The notes under the pieces were generated by a model that saw nothing but the letters and a program-made list of their open reading frames with translations, was not told the origin of the DNA and did not search any database. This document shows, piece by piece, positions 14,041 through 26,984 of a DNA stretch of 64,000 nucleotides. The stretch comes from Scatophagus argus (lineage: Eukaryota > Chordata > Actinopteri > Scatophagidae): NCBI RefSeq assembly GCF_020382885.2, contig NC_058496.1, positions 11,265,501-11,329,500 of the forward strand, read 5' to 3'. Each line of letters begins with the position of its first letter. Within the stretch, counting starts at the first letter, position 1. Both the position numbers and the translations under genes were made by a program.

Positions 14041-17000
14041 GAACGTTTTTCTCTTCAGTGACTGAGCATGCAGCAGCTTCAACACATCAGCTCTGACTCA
14101 AGTAGGTTTCAGACCCAGACCAATACTCCCTCTGCGTCTCCGCCAGACCCACATTCACCCCTGGGATTGAATTAGGCCTGCCCCATTATACAGTTGCCAT
14201 GGGGACCCTGACACCTCCACTGACGAAGTGAGAGACACGCAAGGCTGAGTTGCTGATCAGAACGTGTGTGTGCGCGCGCGTGCACAAGCATACACATACG
14301 TTGCAGTCTGTTCCTGATAAGTATTCATTCCTGTTTGTGTTATGCACACGTTGGAATAATTGGTGCCTTTAAAAATCTATGGCTAATATAAGCATTTGAT
14401 TTTTATTCATCAGCTCTTCTCTTTTTTGGTGTTGTTTTCTTTGCAAGTTTTTAAATACACAGTCCAATTAAAAAGTCACATGTGCATATTTCTGTTTCTC
14501 CCCTGCATAAACCAATTTTTAAAAAACAGATTTGTGAGTATTTTTCAATAATAAAATGGGTTTTTCAATTGAATTCTTTAATTTATTCAGGAATATTTAG
14601 TCCTTTCACTTTATCTAGAAAATATAGCATCAGCTAAGCAAAATCCACAAATAAATAGCTGAGCAACTGTGAAGAAAGACAGAAAGAAAGAGAGAAAAAG
14701 AAATATGGATAGTATTGTAATTTACAGTGACGAAAATCAACCAAAGTCACCTTTATGAGACTGTTGCCGTTCCTTCAACACTGAAAACCTTGAAGACATG
14801 CCAGTAATTTAAAGTCACTTTGTCTTAAAATCTAAAAGATGTCCATAGAGTGTAATCCCTTAGAGACTTTTTCCAACTGTGTAACAAAAATCAGTGCCTC
14901 TCAGGGGCAGAGCGTTTCAACAAGCTGAAAATCAAACACATTTGGCCGACGCCTGGGAGAAATATCTGGCTCTTTAGCTGCTAAATGCTGCACTATGTTC
15001 ACCAGCTTGTCACTAACGCTGTCTGTCTGTGGTTTGGTGCTGGGCAGGCAGCATGAATTCACCAGAGCATTTTTGCTAAAAACAGCTGCCTGCCACAGCT
15101 GCAAAAGGGGTCAGTGAAGGGAAGTGAGGGTGAATCGAAAAATTCAAGTCACATCCTGCAAAACCAAAACAATCAGTTGAAAGACACTGGAAAATCTGAG
15201 GGGAACTCCAGAGTCTGATCATAAATGTCTGTGTGTTCATCATTATGAACAAGTCTCTGAGGATGTACAGGTGTGTTACATTAAACAATGTCCAAATCAG
15301 CTTTGTTTATTTTGTTTAGTTGTTTTAGGATCCAAAAGGTGGGGCACAAGAAGAGCAATCTATCTCTGCAAATTAATCTGGGATAAACTGATTATCACAA
15401 CCTTTCCCAAGTCCACGTGTCATTCAGATTTTTTAGTTTTATTTCAGAAATATGTAGTCGATTAGCTCGGGCACAGCTCATATATCTCAAAAAATTTCCA
15501 TTGCATCTAAATTTATTCATGTATTTATTTATTTCTCTCATTTCACTCGTGTCTCCCAGGAAAACCCGAGCTACCTAGATCCCAGTTAACCACTTATAAC
15601 ACCCTCACTGCTCACACACACACATGCCAACACCTGGATGAATTCTGAAAGCAGATACCTTGTGTGTCTCCTCACACTGAAATTTTGTCACCAACGCAGT
15701 TCTAATGGATGGCCAGAGAGAGGATGCCACCCACAGCACCATCTGGCTAATGCCCCGTCCTCTGCTTATGAATTACGCTAAATTGTGCCCAAGAGAGAGA
15801 AGCCACATGTTCATTATGAAAGCTGCAGGGGTATTAGAGATCCCCTGAGTCGCACCAAACGAGCTGCGTGTCACAGGACGGTGTGACACACAACACGGTG
15901 CCATGGAGGGGGGGGGGTGCGGCTTGCGGGAGACACAACCTTCTCTAATAGGATGCATTTATGAGGCAACCTTGACTGAGTTCTGACAGGGTCGGTTTTC
16001 TATAGTTTCAAGTATGACCAACCGTTTTGTTCGGTTAGGCCGTTTTGGTCACTGTCAAGTCACTGTACAGCCACTGTAGATTGGATGAAATCAAGAGTAA
16101 CTGCACTGATGGATGTCACCCTCAACACCAAGTGACACCAAGACCTGCAATGACACACTGTAGCCATTTTGTGGCAAAATGCTTACAACTGTAGATGGTG
16201 TACCCGAACCACCATTAGGTGTCTTTATCTGTGTCTAGACCATCATGAGAGCAGCCTAACAGCATCTGTCAGTCCCTGCAAAAAACCCCTCTGGTACCAT
16301 AAAAGACCGGGGAGTCTCACTAAAGGAACCGAGGCTAGAGAACCCAGTGGGGACCCATAGGAAGGTATAGAGAGAAATAAAATGCTTCGCTGTATTTTTT
16401 TTATTTTTTATTTTTTTCATCATCTCGCCACTGTGTGCCATGCATCGCCATGTAGGCAGATGGGAGAGGTGGAGGTGGAAATAAAACATGCATGAGTCGC
16501 CTGCAGCCCAGGAAAATAATTACTGTCATTTAGCAGACATGTAGAGGAGAGCAGCGCAGCCCAGTCTGCCCACAGTACACCACCGCCACACAGCCTGCAT
16601 ACCGATGAAGTGGAGGGAAAACAGAGAGGGAGGGACGAGTGGGAGAGAGTTGGGTGAGAGAAGGCACAATGTTTCCCTGTTTGATGGTAATGGATGCCAC
16701 AGTTTATTTTAGGGATGTTTTCATATGTCACTCACAGCTGACAGAGTCCAGGGCACGTTTGCAATCACAAGGAATTAAACAAAGAGGCTCTTCTTTTCTT
16801 CTGTGTCTCCTCTCATAGCTCCAACACGTACGTTATGGAGCGCCGTTCTAGATCCGCTACTCTCAAAGAAGACCAGGAGTAGCCTATATTTCTCCAAAGA
16901 TCAGAGAACAAGATTTGACCTCTGTGTCTTGGCTGAAGCTTAATTCTGTTCCTCTCCTCTCTTTTTAACTCTGTCACTCAGCCCTTCTCCAACTCCTCCT

Positions 17001-17059
17001 CCTTTTCCTCTGCATCTGTCCATCTCTTTCCTTTTCGTCCCCCTCCTTCCCTTCTCTTC

Positions 17060-17360
17060 CCTTTGCCTGGAGTCAGATCACAGCACAAATTTATAGGAGA
17101 TGGAGGGATGCCAGTGGAGGTCAAACGTGTGAGCGGCTCCCCGTCTGACTCCCCTATCATTCTTTATGGCTCATCTAGTGGCGGAGCCTTCATTACCCTG
17201 AATTATACGCTGCGATTATTACCTCTCCCCCCCGGCCCATGCAGGACGGCCCTGGCCTTATCATCTTATCATCTTACCCAGGAGGAACGTAATATGGGAA
17301 CTCTTGATATATGGCGCAACATCTGCCTTCAACATGACTCCACTGCGGATCTTTGAACTT
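17060..17360. other. Complex block, candidate conserved noncoding element
   Basis: Non-repetitive sequence between a pyrimidine-rich stretch (16960-17060) and AT-rich DNA, with CAATTTATAG-like, CATTACCCTGAATTATACG and TTATCATCTTATCATCTTACC segments. It is crossed by a 97-codon open frame (17063-17356, +) that has no recognisable domain and no splice context. Conservation is unknown. Confidence 0.25.
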
Positions 17361-18574
17361 TACATCCTCACATTCACAGCATGTGATGTATATGGTGTAC
17401 GGCTGGGATCACAAGCGCATTTGTGGAGAGCTAAAATGAGCTGCATTATATGATGGGGGTATGTGCATTCCGTGTAGATCCACATTGTATATATATTATC
17501 TACATTTAATAAGTCTTACTCATCCCTACATGATTAGAAATTATAACTTTGTCTCTCTGGCACTAAAGCAGAAAGCCATCGAGGTTAGTTCCATGCCCTG
17601 TAACTCAGTCTGTCTGCTTTCCAGAAGTTCCACCACACCTCGGCTATAAAAATGTCACAATGTGATTAAAGTATTTGAGTGTAAATCCCACATTTTGTAA
17701 AATATTTTCCTGATGCAGTGGCTACATGCCTTTTTTTTCTTCCCATCTGTTTTTGATGTTTGAACAAAATCCAGCAATGACCCAACTACAAAGACATCTG
17801 CTTACTAAACTAAAGACTTGCCCTCATTGTTCTCGATTTTTGATCTAGTTGGTGCTGATTACATCCTGAAATGTAGACCGAAAAAATGTAAGTTGGACTC
17901 ACTTTGTTGTTGTTCCTTTTATCACCAACAAATCTCCATTACACATGTTTATTACCACAACTGAGGTGTCAGTGTGAAGCCTGATTAGCTGGGAAACCAG
18001 CAGGGTGTGCAGATAGCAGCAGGCTTTGGCAGCCTTGATATATTGTACTTTTTCACAACTCATTTTTGAGTGGGCACATTGAGAGAACCTGCACTGTATC
18101 GCGGTGTAGATATCAGTGCAAGCACAGAGGGGGGTAGCAGATGAGAAGTGCATGACACGTGCAATGCAGTAGGCTTCATCGTCTCAGCTAAAAGTTTGCA
18201 AAAGTTTTGCCTCACAGATTTCTTCGTGGAATATCAGACACATATCATTTTTTTTCTGTTCTGGTCAAACCTTAGAAGTAGCAAATGCACACCAGGTGAG
18301 GATCTGCAGCTGAGGATACAGTCGTATTGCTTTTTCCACCTGAAAATGTGTCGTCATCTTGTGGGATAAATACTATTCAAGCCCTTTACTCCAGTAAAGA
18401 AAGCAGCATGATGTTGAAATGCTCCAAACTGCAGCCTCCAAATGAGCATTAATTTGAACAATAACAAAAACTAAAAGCCATAGCCTTCATGAATGGGTGG
18501 GTATAAGTGTAAATGTATGAATTATTGGATTATTATTATTATTATAGTGATGATTTAAATATTGATGAGTTAAA

Positions 18575-19258
18575 GGGACAATTCACCCAAAAATCAATAA
18601 ACACATATATTTCCTTTTATCTGTTTTGCTGTTTGTTCATCTGGATGGTTTTGGTGTGAGTTGCCAAGTTTAAGAGATATCTGCTCATCTGCCTTCTTTC
18701 CAGTATAACAGAACTGAATGGCACTTGTTGACAAACTTGACTGCAATGCAGCAGTTAATCAAGCATAATCCACAAACCTTACTGTGAGTAGTTTTGCAGT
18801 TTTTTTGTAAGAAATACTTTCTTTCTACCAAACTACACCATATCACCACGCAGGTGGAAACGTGCATCTACTCACAGACAAGAGTCTTGTGCTCGTGACC
18901 TGGTGGGATGTAAACATCAACTGAGTCCTCCCTGAGTGAGCTGTACTGTTAGCAAGTTTAGCCAGCCTCTCGTCCATGAGAACAGAAAGAGGTCATTCCT
19001 ACTTGAAACAGCTAACAATAGAGTCTTTATTATCTTTATTGATTGTTTCATGATTTATGGACAGACACATTTCTGTTGACTTTTTGAAATGTATTTTTTT
19101 GGCACTTTGAGGGCCACAAACAAAGTGTCATCTGGTTCTATTACATTCAATATGAGGTAGACAATGGTAGATGCAGTTCACATCAAAACAATCCAGATAG
19201 ATAAACTGTGTTACAATTAAGAGGAAAATATGTATTTTGACTTTGGGTTGAACTGTCC
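18575..19258. mobile_element. Non-autonomous inverted-repeat element, about 0.68 kb
   Basis: The left end reads GGGACAATTCACCCAAAAAT and the right end, reversed and complemented, reads GGACAGTTCAACCCAAAGTC. Both continue inward to an ATACATAT-type stretch and then TTTCC/TTTTCC. Ends of the form GGGACAGTTCACCC are common in fish genomes. There is no transposase frame. The part from 19096 rightward resembles 61500-61755. Confidence 0.7.
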
Positions 19259-21466
19259 ATCCAGCATTTATGGCACATTTCAATGATCTAACTACTCAAT
19301 ATGGTGCTATTTTATATTAAAATGCTGGGTAATCTCTCTTTAACAATTTATCAGTCTACCATGTAAGATAATATGGATTGAATTAAAATTCTATACTTAA
19401 GTAAATATTTTCATGAAATACTCACTCAAAGTACCATATTTCCACTAAAATATAGCATAAAGAAGATTGAATTTAACTTAAATACTTGAAGGTGCAGTAG
19501 GTGATTGTGGAGAATCATTTCAATGTTGTCAAATACTGACACTTGGGGCAAAGTCTCAACATTTTATGAAACTCAACAATCAACTTTCCAGAACCACTTT
19601 TTGTGCCTTCAGAGGTATATTTCATTGAGTTAGGCAAGGCAAGGCAATTTCTTTCATGTAACAAATGTAATATATTTCTCATATAGCACCTAGTAAAATG
19701 TAACAAAGAAAGATCCAGATGATCCAGACTGATACAGCAGAAGCAGATGTATTCTTTTATTCCTTGGTACAACCCAGTCTAACACTGGATCCTCCCCTGC
19801 CCCAGATGCACAGTACTCACTACAACACTGTCATAAGACCCTACCCGACCACTCAACGTCTGTTTTCTTTCAGACACCACATTTGTAAAACAAGCTTCAG
19901 GAATATTTTCTCAGACTTCTGACATTAGGGTCCCTCCAAGGCCACAAAAGACATTATAGGCTACACCTGTTCTCACAGTGAGATCATTTTTTAAAATCTA
20001 TGCTTTTGATTGTGCTTTTTGACTGTGATTTGCTGTAGACAAATCGTGAGCTGTGAAATTGTCCTGAGGATATTGGACTGTGTGTTCCATCCTTTGTGTG
20101 TTAACTATTCTTTCTTTCTTTTGCACTGCCTTCATCTGGCAGTTTACTTCCAGGGAACACGACATGAAAGCTGAAAGTGAACACAGCAGAACATCCTCGG
20201 CCATCAGCTCCATCAATGGGTACAATTACCAAACTTGTTGGGCTGTATCATGACCTAAGTGTAAGTACAGACTCAGTAGGGGGTTGTAGACAGGATTTGG
20301 ATGACACATACACTTACAGACACACACACACACACTGCTCACCTCCTAGTGTGCTGCTATATTAAGCACCAAGGCAGGGAGTCAGGGAGCAGTAACAGGG
20401 CTATTAGGACTCCCAGGGACCCTATCGATCTCCTCATTGATCCCCTCCTGCCTCAGCCGGTCCAGACAACTGCAAGGGTTTATACAGCCACTACAGGGAA
20501 GAGGACATGCAACATCAGTGGATGGACATGAAAAGAGCCGTAAGAGAGCCATTTAGAAGAACAGACAAAGAGAATCTGAGTGGTTGTGAAAGTTTGAAAA
20601 GTTTAAAACCTTCCCTCCCTCCGACTTAACTTTTACTTCTCCTCCTTCACTTTTCTTCCATCCATTCTTTTCCTTATGACCAAATTTTAACATCACTTTT
20701 TCTTTCAGCATACACGCATCACATTTTACAGATCTCTTTTTATCTTTAAAAGCGTCTCCAAAATGGTAAAAAGCTGGTGTTGTTAAGTGGGAGGTTTTAC
20801 AGTATGAAGATGTTGGAGCTGAGGAGATTTATAATCTGTGACAAAATGGGGAAAAATCTCAACCACAATCCCCAGTGAAAAATGGAGCATCATGGTTATC
20901 AAAACCAGGCAGGCTGGAGCATTTAGCCAGCCTCCAAATGGATCCCATTAAAGTTACGTGTGACTGAGGAATACATTTACTCCACATGATGCACCCACCG
21001 GACAGGCTGCGGTAGAACAAAGTGATTGTTTAAGTTAGACGTCTTAAATCTTCTGGTATTAAATAGTTTTACCAAGCAGAGCTGCAGGGCTTTTGCTCAC
21101 CGGCTGCTAACATTGCTGAAAGAAACTAATGCAACATCTCCCCCACTGGACCTCTCATGGTACTACTACTGTAATGACTATTTCAAATGCTGACCATACA
21201 ATGACCGTGTCTATGTTACATGACTATATACACTGACTAATAATTGATAGAAGAGGTGACCATATAATAAGTGAACTTGTGTACTGCTGAATGTGCAGTC
21301 TCACCCTGATGTGTATTAATGACGGAGGGGATGGCAGGTCCTCATCAGAGTCCAGTTGATTAATAACCAGCCTTTCACTCCTTCCCTCACAACTAATGGC
21401 TCTCTGCCTATAATTATCACTCAATAATGAGGTCCAAAAGGCAGAAGAAAAGACTTGTGTGTTTGT

Positions 21467-21499
21467 CTGTGTGTGTATGTGTGTGTGTGTGTGTGTGTG
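21467..21499 (+). repeat. (GT)n microsatellite
   Basis: Interrupted GT repeat, the longest pure part at 21479-21499. Confidence 0.9.
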
Positions 21500-24400
21500 C
21501 ACACCACAGAGAGCTTAATTTGGAGGTTCATATGTAGTGGACTGTATATTGAATTCATTAGTTACTTATAAGTGAGTAACTCCTGCAGCAGTGGAGTAAA
21601 GTTATTCAAATAAGTACACACTGAAAGTACTTTACTTGAGAATTTTCATTTCATGCTACTTTATGCTTCTACTTCACTACATGTCCAAAACGAGTGAAGC
21701 AAAAGTATGTTCTTTGATTTCCCATATGGGAGCTGAAACACGATAAAGTCCCCTTATTGAAAACACGATGTATTGCCAAACAGGCCTAACACCAACCCTA
21801 CATGGTCAGAAATGAGCTGGCCTCTACATGTCTCTAAATTGTGAAATAATAGTTCCCTGTGTGGTTTATTACAGTGGTGTAGCAGTTTTAATACTTTACA
21901 TCTGAGTCACATTATAAAAGAATTTTAATCTTAGCCAGGATCTGAAATTGTTTCACTACACATGCATCATGAATATTTGCACTTTGTTGCCCCATGTCAT
22001 TCAACTGGTGGCCTTTTTATTTTGCTGCTCAGACAGCCTGAGTCCACCGCTGCCTCAGACATCACGGTTCGCGGTCAGCCCCGTTACACCTCAGCCACCA
22101 ATACCTGGACAAAGTACTGAACAAAACAACAAACAGGTGACGGAAAACCTGTAAAATGAGTGGAAAATTGTAGATGCTTCCATGCAGAGTGTGCAGCTCA
22201 CTCAGCGGTTTGATCATTTTCAAAGTTGCGTAAATCAGATGCTATGGCTTTAAGAGTCACCGTATCTCAAACCAATTTAACACTTCTCACTGATATGTTA
22301 GAAAGCACTCTTCACTTCCATCATCAACTCTTCAAATGAGGGAATATCTGTCTGAAAAAAAACTGTGTTCATCCCTCTATAGCGCCACAGACTTGCCAAG
22401 GAGTATGTCATGTGTCATGGGGTTTTTCTCTTTATTTTATCACTGATAAAAATAGTGGTAAGTTAGGAAAAAATACTTCAAACTTTTCTTTTCTTGTAAT
22501 TTGGGTGAACAAACCTATCTTGTAGCTACTGTTCAGAGCAGCTGTAAAGCTATTAATAACAACAGAGATAGTGTCAACTACTAGTCAGTGATAGACCCTA
22601 ATAATGAGACAGCGCACCTCCACCCCCACCCCCCTTCCAGCACAGTGACAAACAGGTGCATATCAGACCACCATCAGGTCCCTCCACTGAGGCCACCAAA
22701 GACCCCCTAAAACACACATCCACATGCAGCGTTTTTACACAAATATAACAAGCCTCCAGAGGGAGGAAGGAAAAACACTTTGAAACAGGATTTCTTACCT
22801 ACGGTGGATCTGTTATAATGACACAGACACTGAAATCCCCCAGAGCAATAATGCATTCCCAGATGAAAATTACACCACAGTACAGGTGAACACTTGTCTG
22901 ATTATTTGCTGACTATCTGCTTTATGCGTGCCGAATACTGCAGTGTCATTCTCCTGAGATTAGGAGTTTGTTTTCTCTAGCAGGTCAGCTCATTCTTGCC
23001 AGACAATTTGTGATAACAACGCTGACGATAGTGTTGTCAGAGAGATCTTTAGGGACGTGCTGCTAACATCATCATCGCTATCTTCAGTATTGAGTAAAGC
23101 ACCTGTGCTGTTGAAGGAACTCTTTTTGTCCCTTTTCTCATGCATATTGCATCAGACTGATGAATGTGTAGATCAGCAAAAATGATTTTGAATTTGCTGA
23201 ACATTTACAAGTGCCACTTTTAACATTCCTTACTTGGTCATTTCTGCCTATTAAGAAGCTGGTAGTCTATCCAACATGGGCATCAGATGCAGGGGTGTGT
23301 TAACTTGTCACACATCACCGTGGTGCAATATCTAGACACTACCCAAGCTGAGCTCAGGAGATTAACTCCACACTGACACAACTGATCATAAAACCGTTAC
23401 ACTCTCAGAGTATCAATAACAGCTCTGATGACTGCGCTGCATTCAAAACAAGCATAGATATGCGTGCGTGCATAGATTTCATTCATAATAGCTTCCAAGA
23501 ATACTCTACTGTGCCTTTCAGAATAATCATCAAATGATGACTCACAATGAAGCAGTAGAGGCTACAGGTCAAGGACAAATAAAAAGTACAAATAAAGTAA
23601 TGCACAACAAAATCTAACTCTATCTTTTTTCCCTTTACATTTACACGATGTAAAGTTTTGGCTTTACTTGCTCGCAGATTGTTTATATATCCATCTGTGC
23701 AAAGCTGAAAGATTGCAGTTGTTTAGCACAAAAAAATGTGCATATAAAAGTATGCAAAAACCTTTACTGAAGAGGATAAGAGCGAGATCAACAGACGACT
23801 TTCACAGAAAGAACTACTGTTTACAATCACCTGATCTTGCAGCTTAGCGCATAGTTTATTATTCGGCTTTATGTAACAGGGACATCATAATGTCACTGTA
23901 GAGGACGTTTGAACATTACAGCTTGTTATAAGCATCCAGGGCAAAGTGCAGAGCATTTAAGGATATAATTCTTTGGATAGGATTTACATAATCTCATATT
24001 TGAGAAGAAAAGTAAGAAATAAAAATTAAAAAAAAAAAGAAATGTACAAAATTATACACAAAGCCAAGTGTTGTTCTTATACAGCCTGTTAAGAGGAGTT
24101 CAATAATTTCATGCTGGACATTTATATTCTGAGGTGCATTTTATAAAGAACTAGAATGACTTGATTGAATGATATGACAAAGCTGACAAGAAGTTCAAAG
24201 AGGGTTTCGTTTGCTTGTTTGTGCGCTATCATGCTGTGAGCCAATTTCCAGGTCCATGAGAACAGCTTTATGGAAGAATTACCGTCTGACTTCTGCACTG
24301 TGCTGTGTCAAAGAAAAATGTTGTGCAATATTTCAACATTTTATCACCACGGACTGTCTCACACTGTGGGCTCACTGCCAGCCATGTAACTGACTGTGAC

Positions 24401-25840
24401 AACTGAGAAGCATCCATCAAAATAAAAATGAATTTCCTCACATGGACATGAGTACATCACTTCTTTTAAATCTATTAAAATATTAAGGATTTTCTTTCCC
24501 CTTTTCAAATGAGAATCAACTCAGTATGTGCAATGGGTTAATAGTAAATAAAAGAATCAGATATAACTAATATAATACTATAATACTAATGTTGATATAT
24601 CCATAATATTGCTTGTCGCATGTGCCACTATCTGGCACTAAATGTCATCTGAGGAATTTAGAAATTTTAAATCTATCAATCATCTATCATAATTTATCAT
24701 AATTTAAGAGTTCCAGTCTAAAGTTCAAATAGTTTCCTTCCTGTTTGCAGCATCGGAAACTTTTTCTTTTTTCAGTATCACAGGTAAACCGTTGTATGCA
24801 TAATTTGGTTAAAAAATAACATTAAGGGACAATGGGGCAGACTTAAAAGAGTTAAGAAAAGGTTAAGGGAAAGGGATTTACTTGACTAGATATCACAGCA
24901 AACACAAAATATGAAAAGTATCACATGATTGTGTGTTTGTTTGTGTATATGTATTTTGCTACCTACAAGACTCAGAATTTAGTTTAGACCCTGGTGTTCA
25001 GCTGTGAATTGGTGGCAGTTTTAAGTCACCATCTCAGGTACAGGTTCAAATAAGATAAAATTAAAAGTAAACTGAGAACAAATACAATTATCTTACTTTG
25101 ATAAATACAAAAATTTCTAGCACTGCTGTTGAATTCCCTTCACTCTTAAGATTTTAATTATAATAACTGGGAGTAACAGTAGTGGCAGGAGTCTTGTATG
25201 TATCAATTTGTATTTAAATAAAATATCTTTCAGTAGTAGTAAATTTAGAATCATGGTACCTTTACATTATGCAATATTATTTAACTGCCACTGAGAAGAG
25301 CACTGCTATTTTTTCTTTTTCCGACTCTAATGAAGGCAGTCACATCTAAATTTAAAATTATTTCAAAAATCTACAATCAGTCATGTGGCCACTTTTTGAC
25401 AGTCTAAGGAATATGCTGAAGCTTGGAGCCCATAACTCTCTATTATGAAGTTTACTCTATCGTCATGTTGTTGTCTTAACAGCTATCAGCCCAAAGTATT
25501 TTCTCTGGCTGCCTCTCTTCGCTCTGACCACAGATTAATACTGTGTTAATATACAACCAAGAGGGCAGGAACATCCCAGACACCTCCTCTTATGTCTGAA
25601 GAAGACACACACACCTTCAACTGCAGCATTTGTTGGAAGTCAAACTTGGTAATAGGATTTATTTATACTTAGGAGAGTCTAAAAAGCAGCAGCCTCCTCG
25701 GTACAGTTGTCCCTGCAGAGGTACTAAAGAGATCAAACCACAAGACACTTAACTGGTACCAGTGTCAATGAGACTTGCGAAAATTCTCCATCAGAGGACA
25801 ACAGGAAACTGAAATAAAGAAGCAAAAAGTGCGTTAATCG

Positions 25841-26634
25841 ATGATGAACGTGAAGAAGCAGCTGTTATCCCTGGCCCATATTGCCATGGCTGGTGTGGGA
25901 TTTGTGCTGACCTGCAGCGGGGCCTACGTGTTGTCCCTGCAGACGGTGTACGGGTACAGCTGGAGGGTCATCTTTGGCTACGGCCTGATTGTGGCGGGCA
26001 CCCTGGCTGTGCTCGTCGGTGTCTTCTGGTCCATCTGCCACAGCATAAAAAGCAAGATGTACCGGGGAGGACAGCATGAACAGCACATCCAGGTCTACAC
26101 TATTGAAAGGTATGACATTGATGCTTTGTACACCACAGAAAAAAGTTTCTTTGTTTTCCCATGAAAAATTAATTCAAACAGAATTTCTTGAATGATGATT
26201 ATATTGTATATCCAAGATGTCTTCAATTTTTAATCTACTTTTAGGGTGTGTTTTTTAACACCGTGCCAACAGATGAAAACTACTCAAACAACTCTGGAAT
26301 TTACCGTTCTTCTATCGGCAATGAGCACTGTTCTGATCAAATCTAATGCATTGAATGTCTTTGCCTATGCAGACCAAGGTCCTTCCCTCCATCGTACGAG
26401 GAGTCCCAAGACACCCAGGTGTGTCGCCGTGCAGCCCCTGAGTCTGTGGTTCATGGAGTGGATGTGGTGATGAGCCTTGCTCCTCCCCTGTACAGCCAGG
26501 ACAGCTCAGAGTCTCCAGACTGCAGATGGAGCTGGGAGCAGCCTCCTCGCTACAGTCAGGTACAGCGTATCCAGCAAGAGGCGGAAGCAGACGGGAGCAG
26601 GGAAGCCTCGAATGGATGCTGGAGTATTAACTGA
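25841..26634 (+). CDS. tmem252: Transmembrane protein 252 (two exons, complete, 176 aa)
   Basis: Exon 1 is 25841-26109 and exon 2 is 26373-26634, joined in frame within codon 90 (GT donor at 26110, AG acceptor at 26371). Two hydrophobic segments are visible at about residues 9-32 and 43-66, followed by a basic stretch (KSKMYRGG) and a cytoplasmic tail. The tail carries three PPxY motifs: PPSY (95-98), PPLY (127-130) and PPRY (147-150). The human protein has the same plan, two membrane segments plus a tail with PY-type motifs, with its intron at the corresponding point just before PPxYEES. PPxY motifs bind WW domains such as those of Nedd4-type ubiquitin ligases; such an interaction is inferred. 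Its cellular function is not established. Two adjacent ATG codons (25841 and 25844) could start it. The stop is at 26632-26634. It is convergent with pgm5, as expected from human synteny. Confidence 0.9.
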
Positions 26635-26956
26635 CTGATGATTGGAGATTGTTAATAGACATTATTCTCTGAATGAGCAGAGAAAGAAAACTCCAGAAAA
26701 ATGGCAGATGCCTCCATACCAAATGACTGAGCTCAGAGACTTGTGGACATCTCCTTTGTGTCTGTAACCTCTGAACTCTGTCTGTGCTGACCCCAAACTG
26801 ACAGGACTGTTTCGGTCTTAAGAGAGGTACGGCCTGTTGTGGTTTTGTGTTGATGTTGCTCAGATGGTTTTTGTAAAACAAGGATGAGCTGCATGTTATA
26901 TTTGCACCTTATATATATATGATAATACCCTTGTTCTAGGGTGATTTATTTTGTGG

Positions 26957-26962
26957 AATAAA
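26957..26962 (+). terminator. tmem252: Polyadenylation signal of tmem252
   Basis: AATAAA 323 bases after the stop, followed by a TGTTTATTTCT stretch about 25 bases downstream, the expected GU/U-rich element. Confidence 0.75.
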
Positions 26963-26984
26963 AAACTTACTGTAATGCTCAAAG

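Larger units (their letters stand above)
7373..25840. other. Intergenic region between zswim6 and tmem252
   Basis: About 18.5 kb without a gene that I can support; open frames are all under about 110 codons with no family resemblance. It holds two short inverted-repeat elements, several microsatellites, a T21 run, a purine-rich stretch and three blocks of complex, non-repetitive sequence listed separately. Between about 22.2 and 25.8 kb I see only AT-rich sequence with no clear structure. A GGCAAGGCAAGGCAA motif at 19634-19648 resembles the edge of a dispersed fish repeat. Confidence 0.7.
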
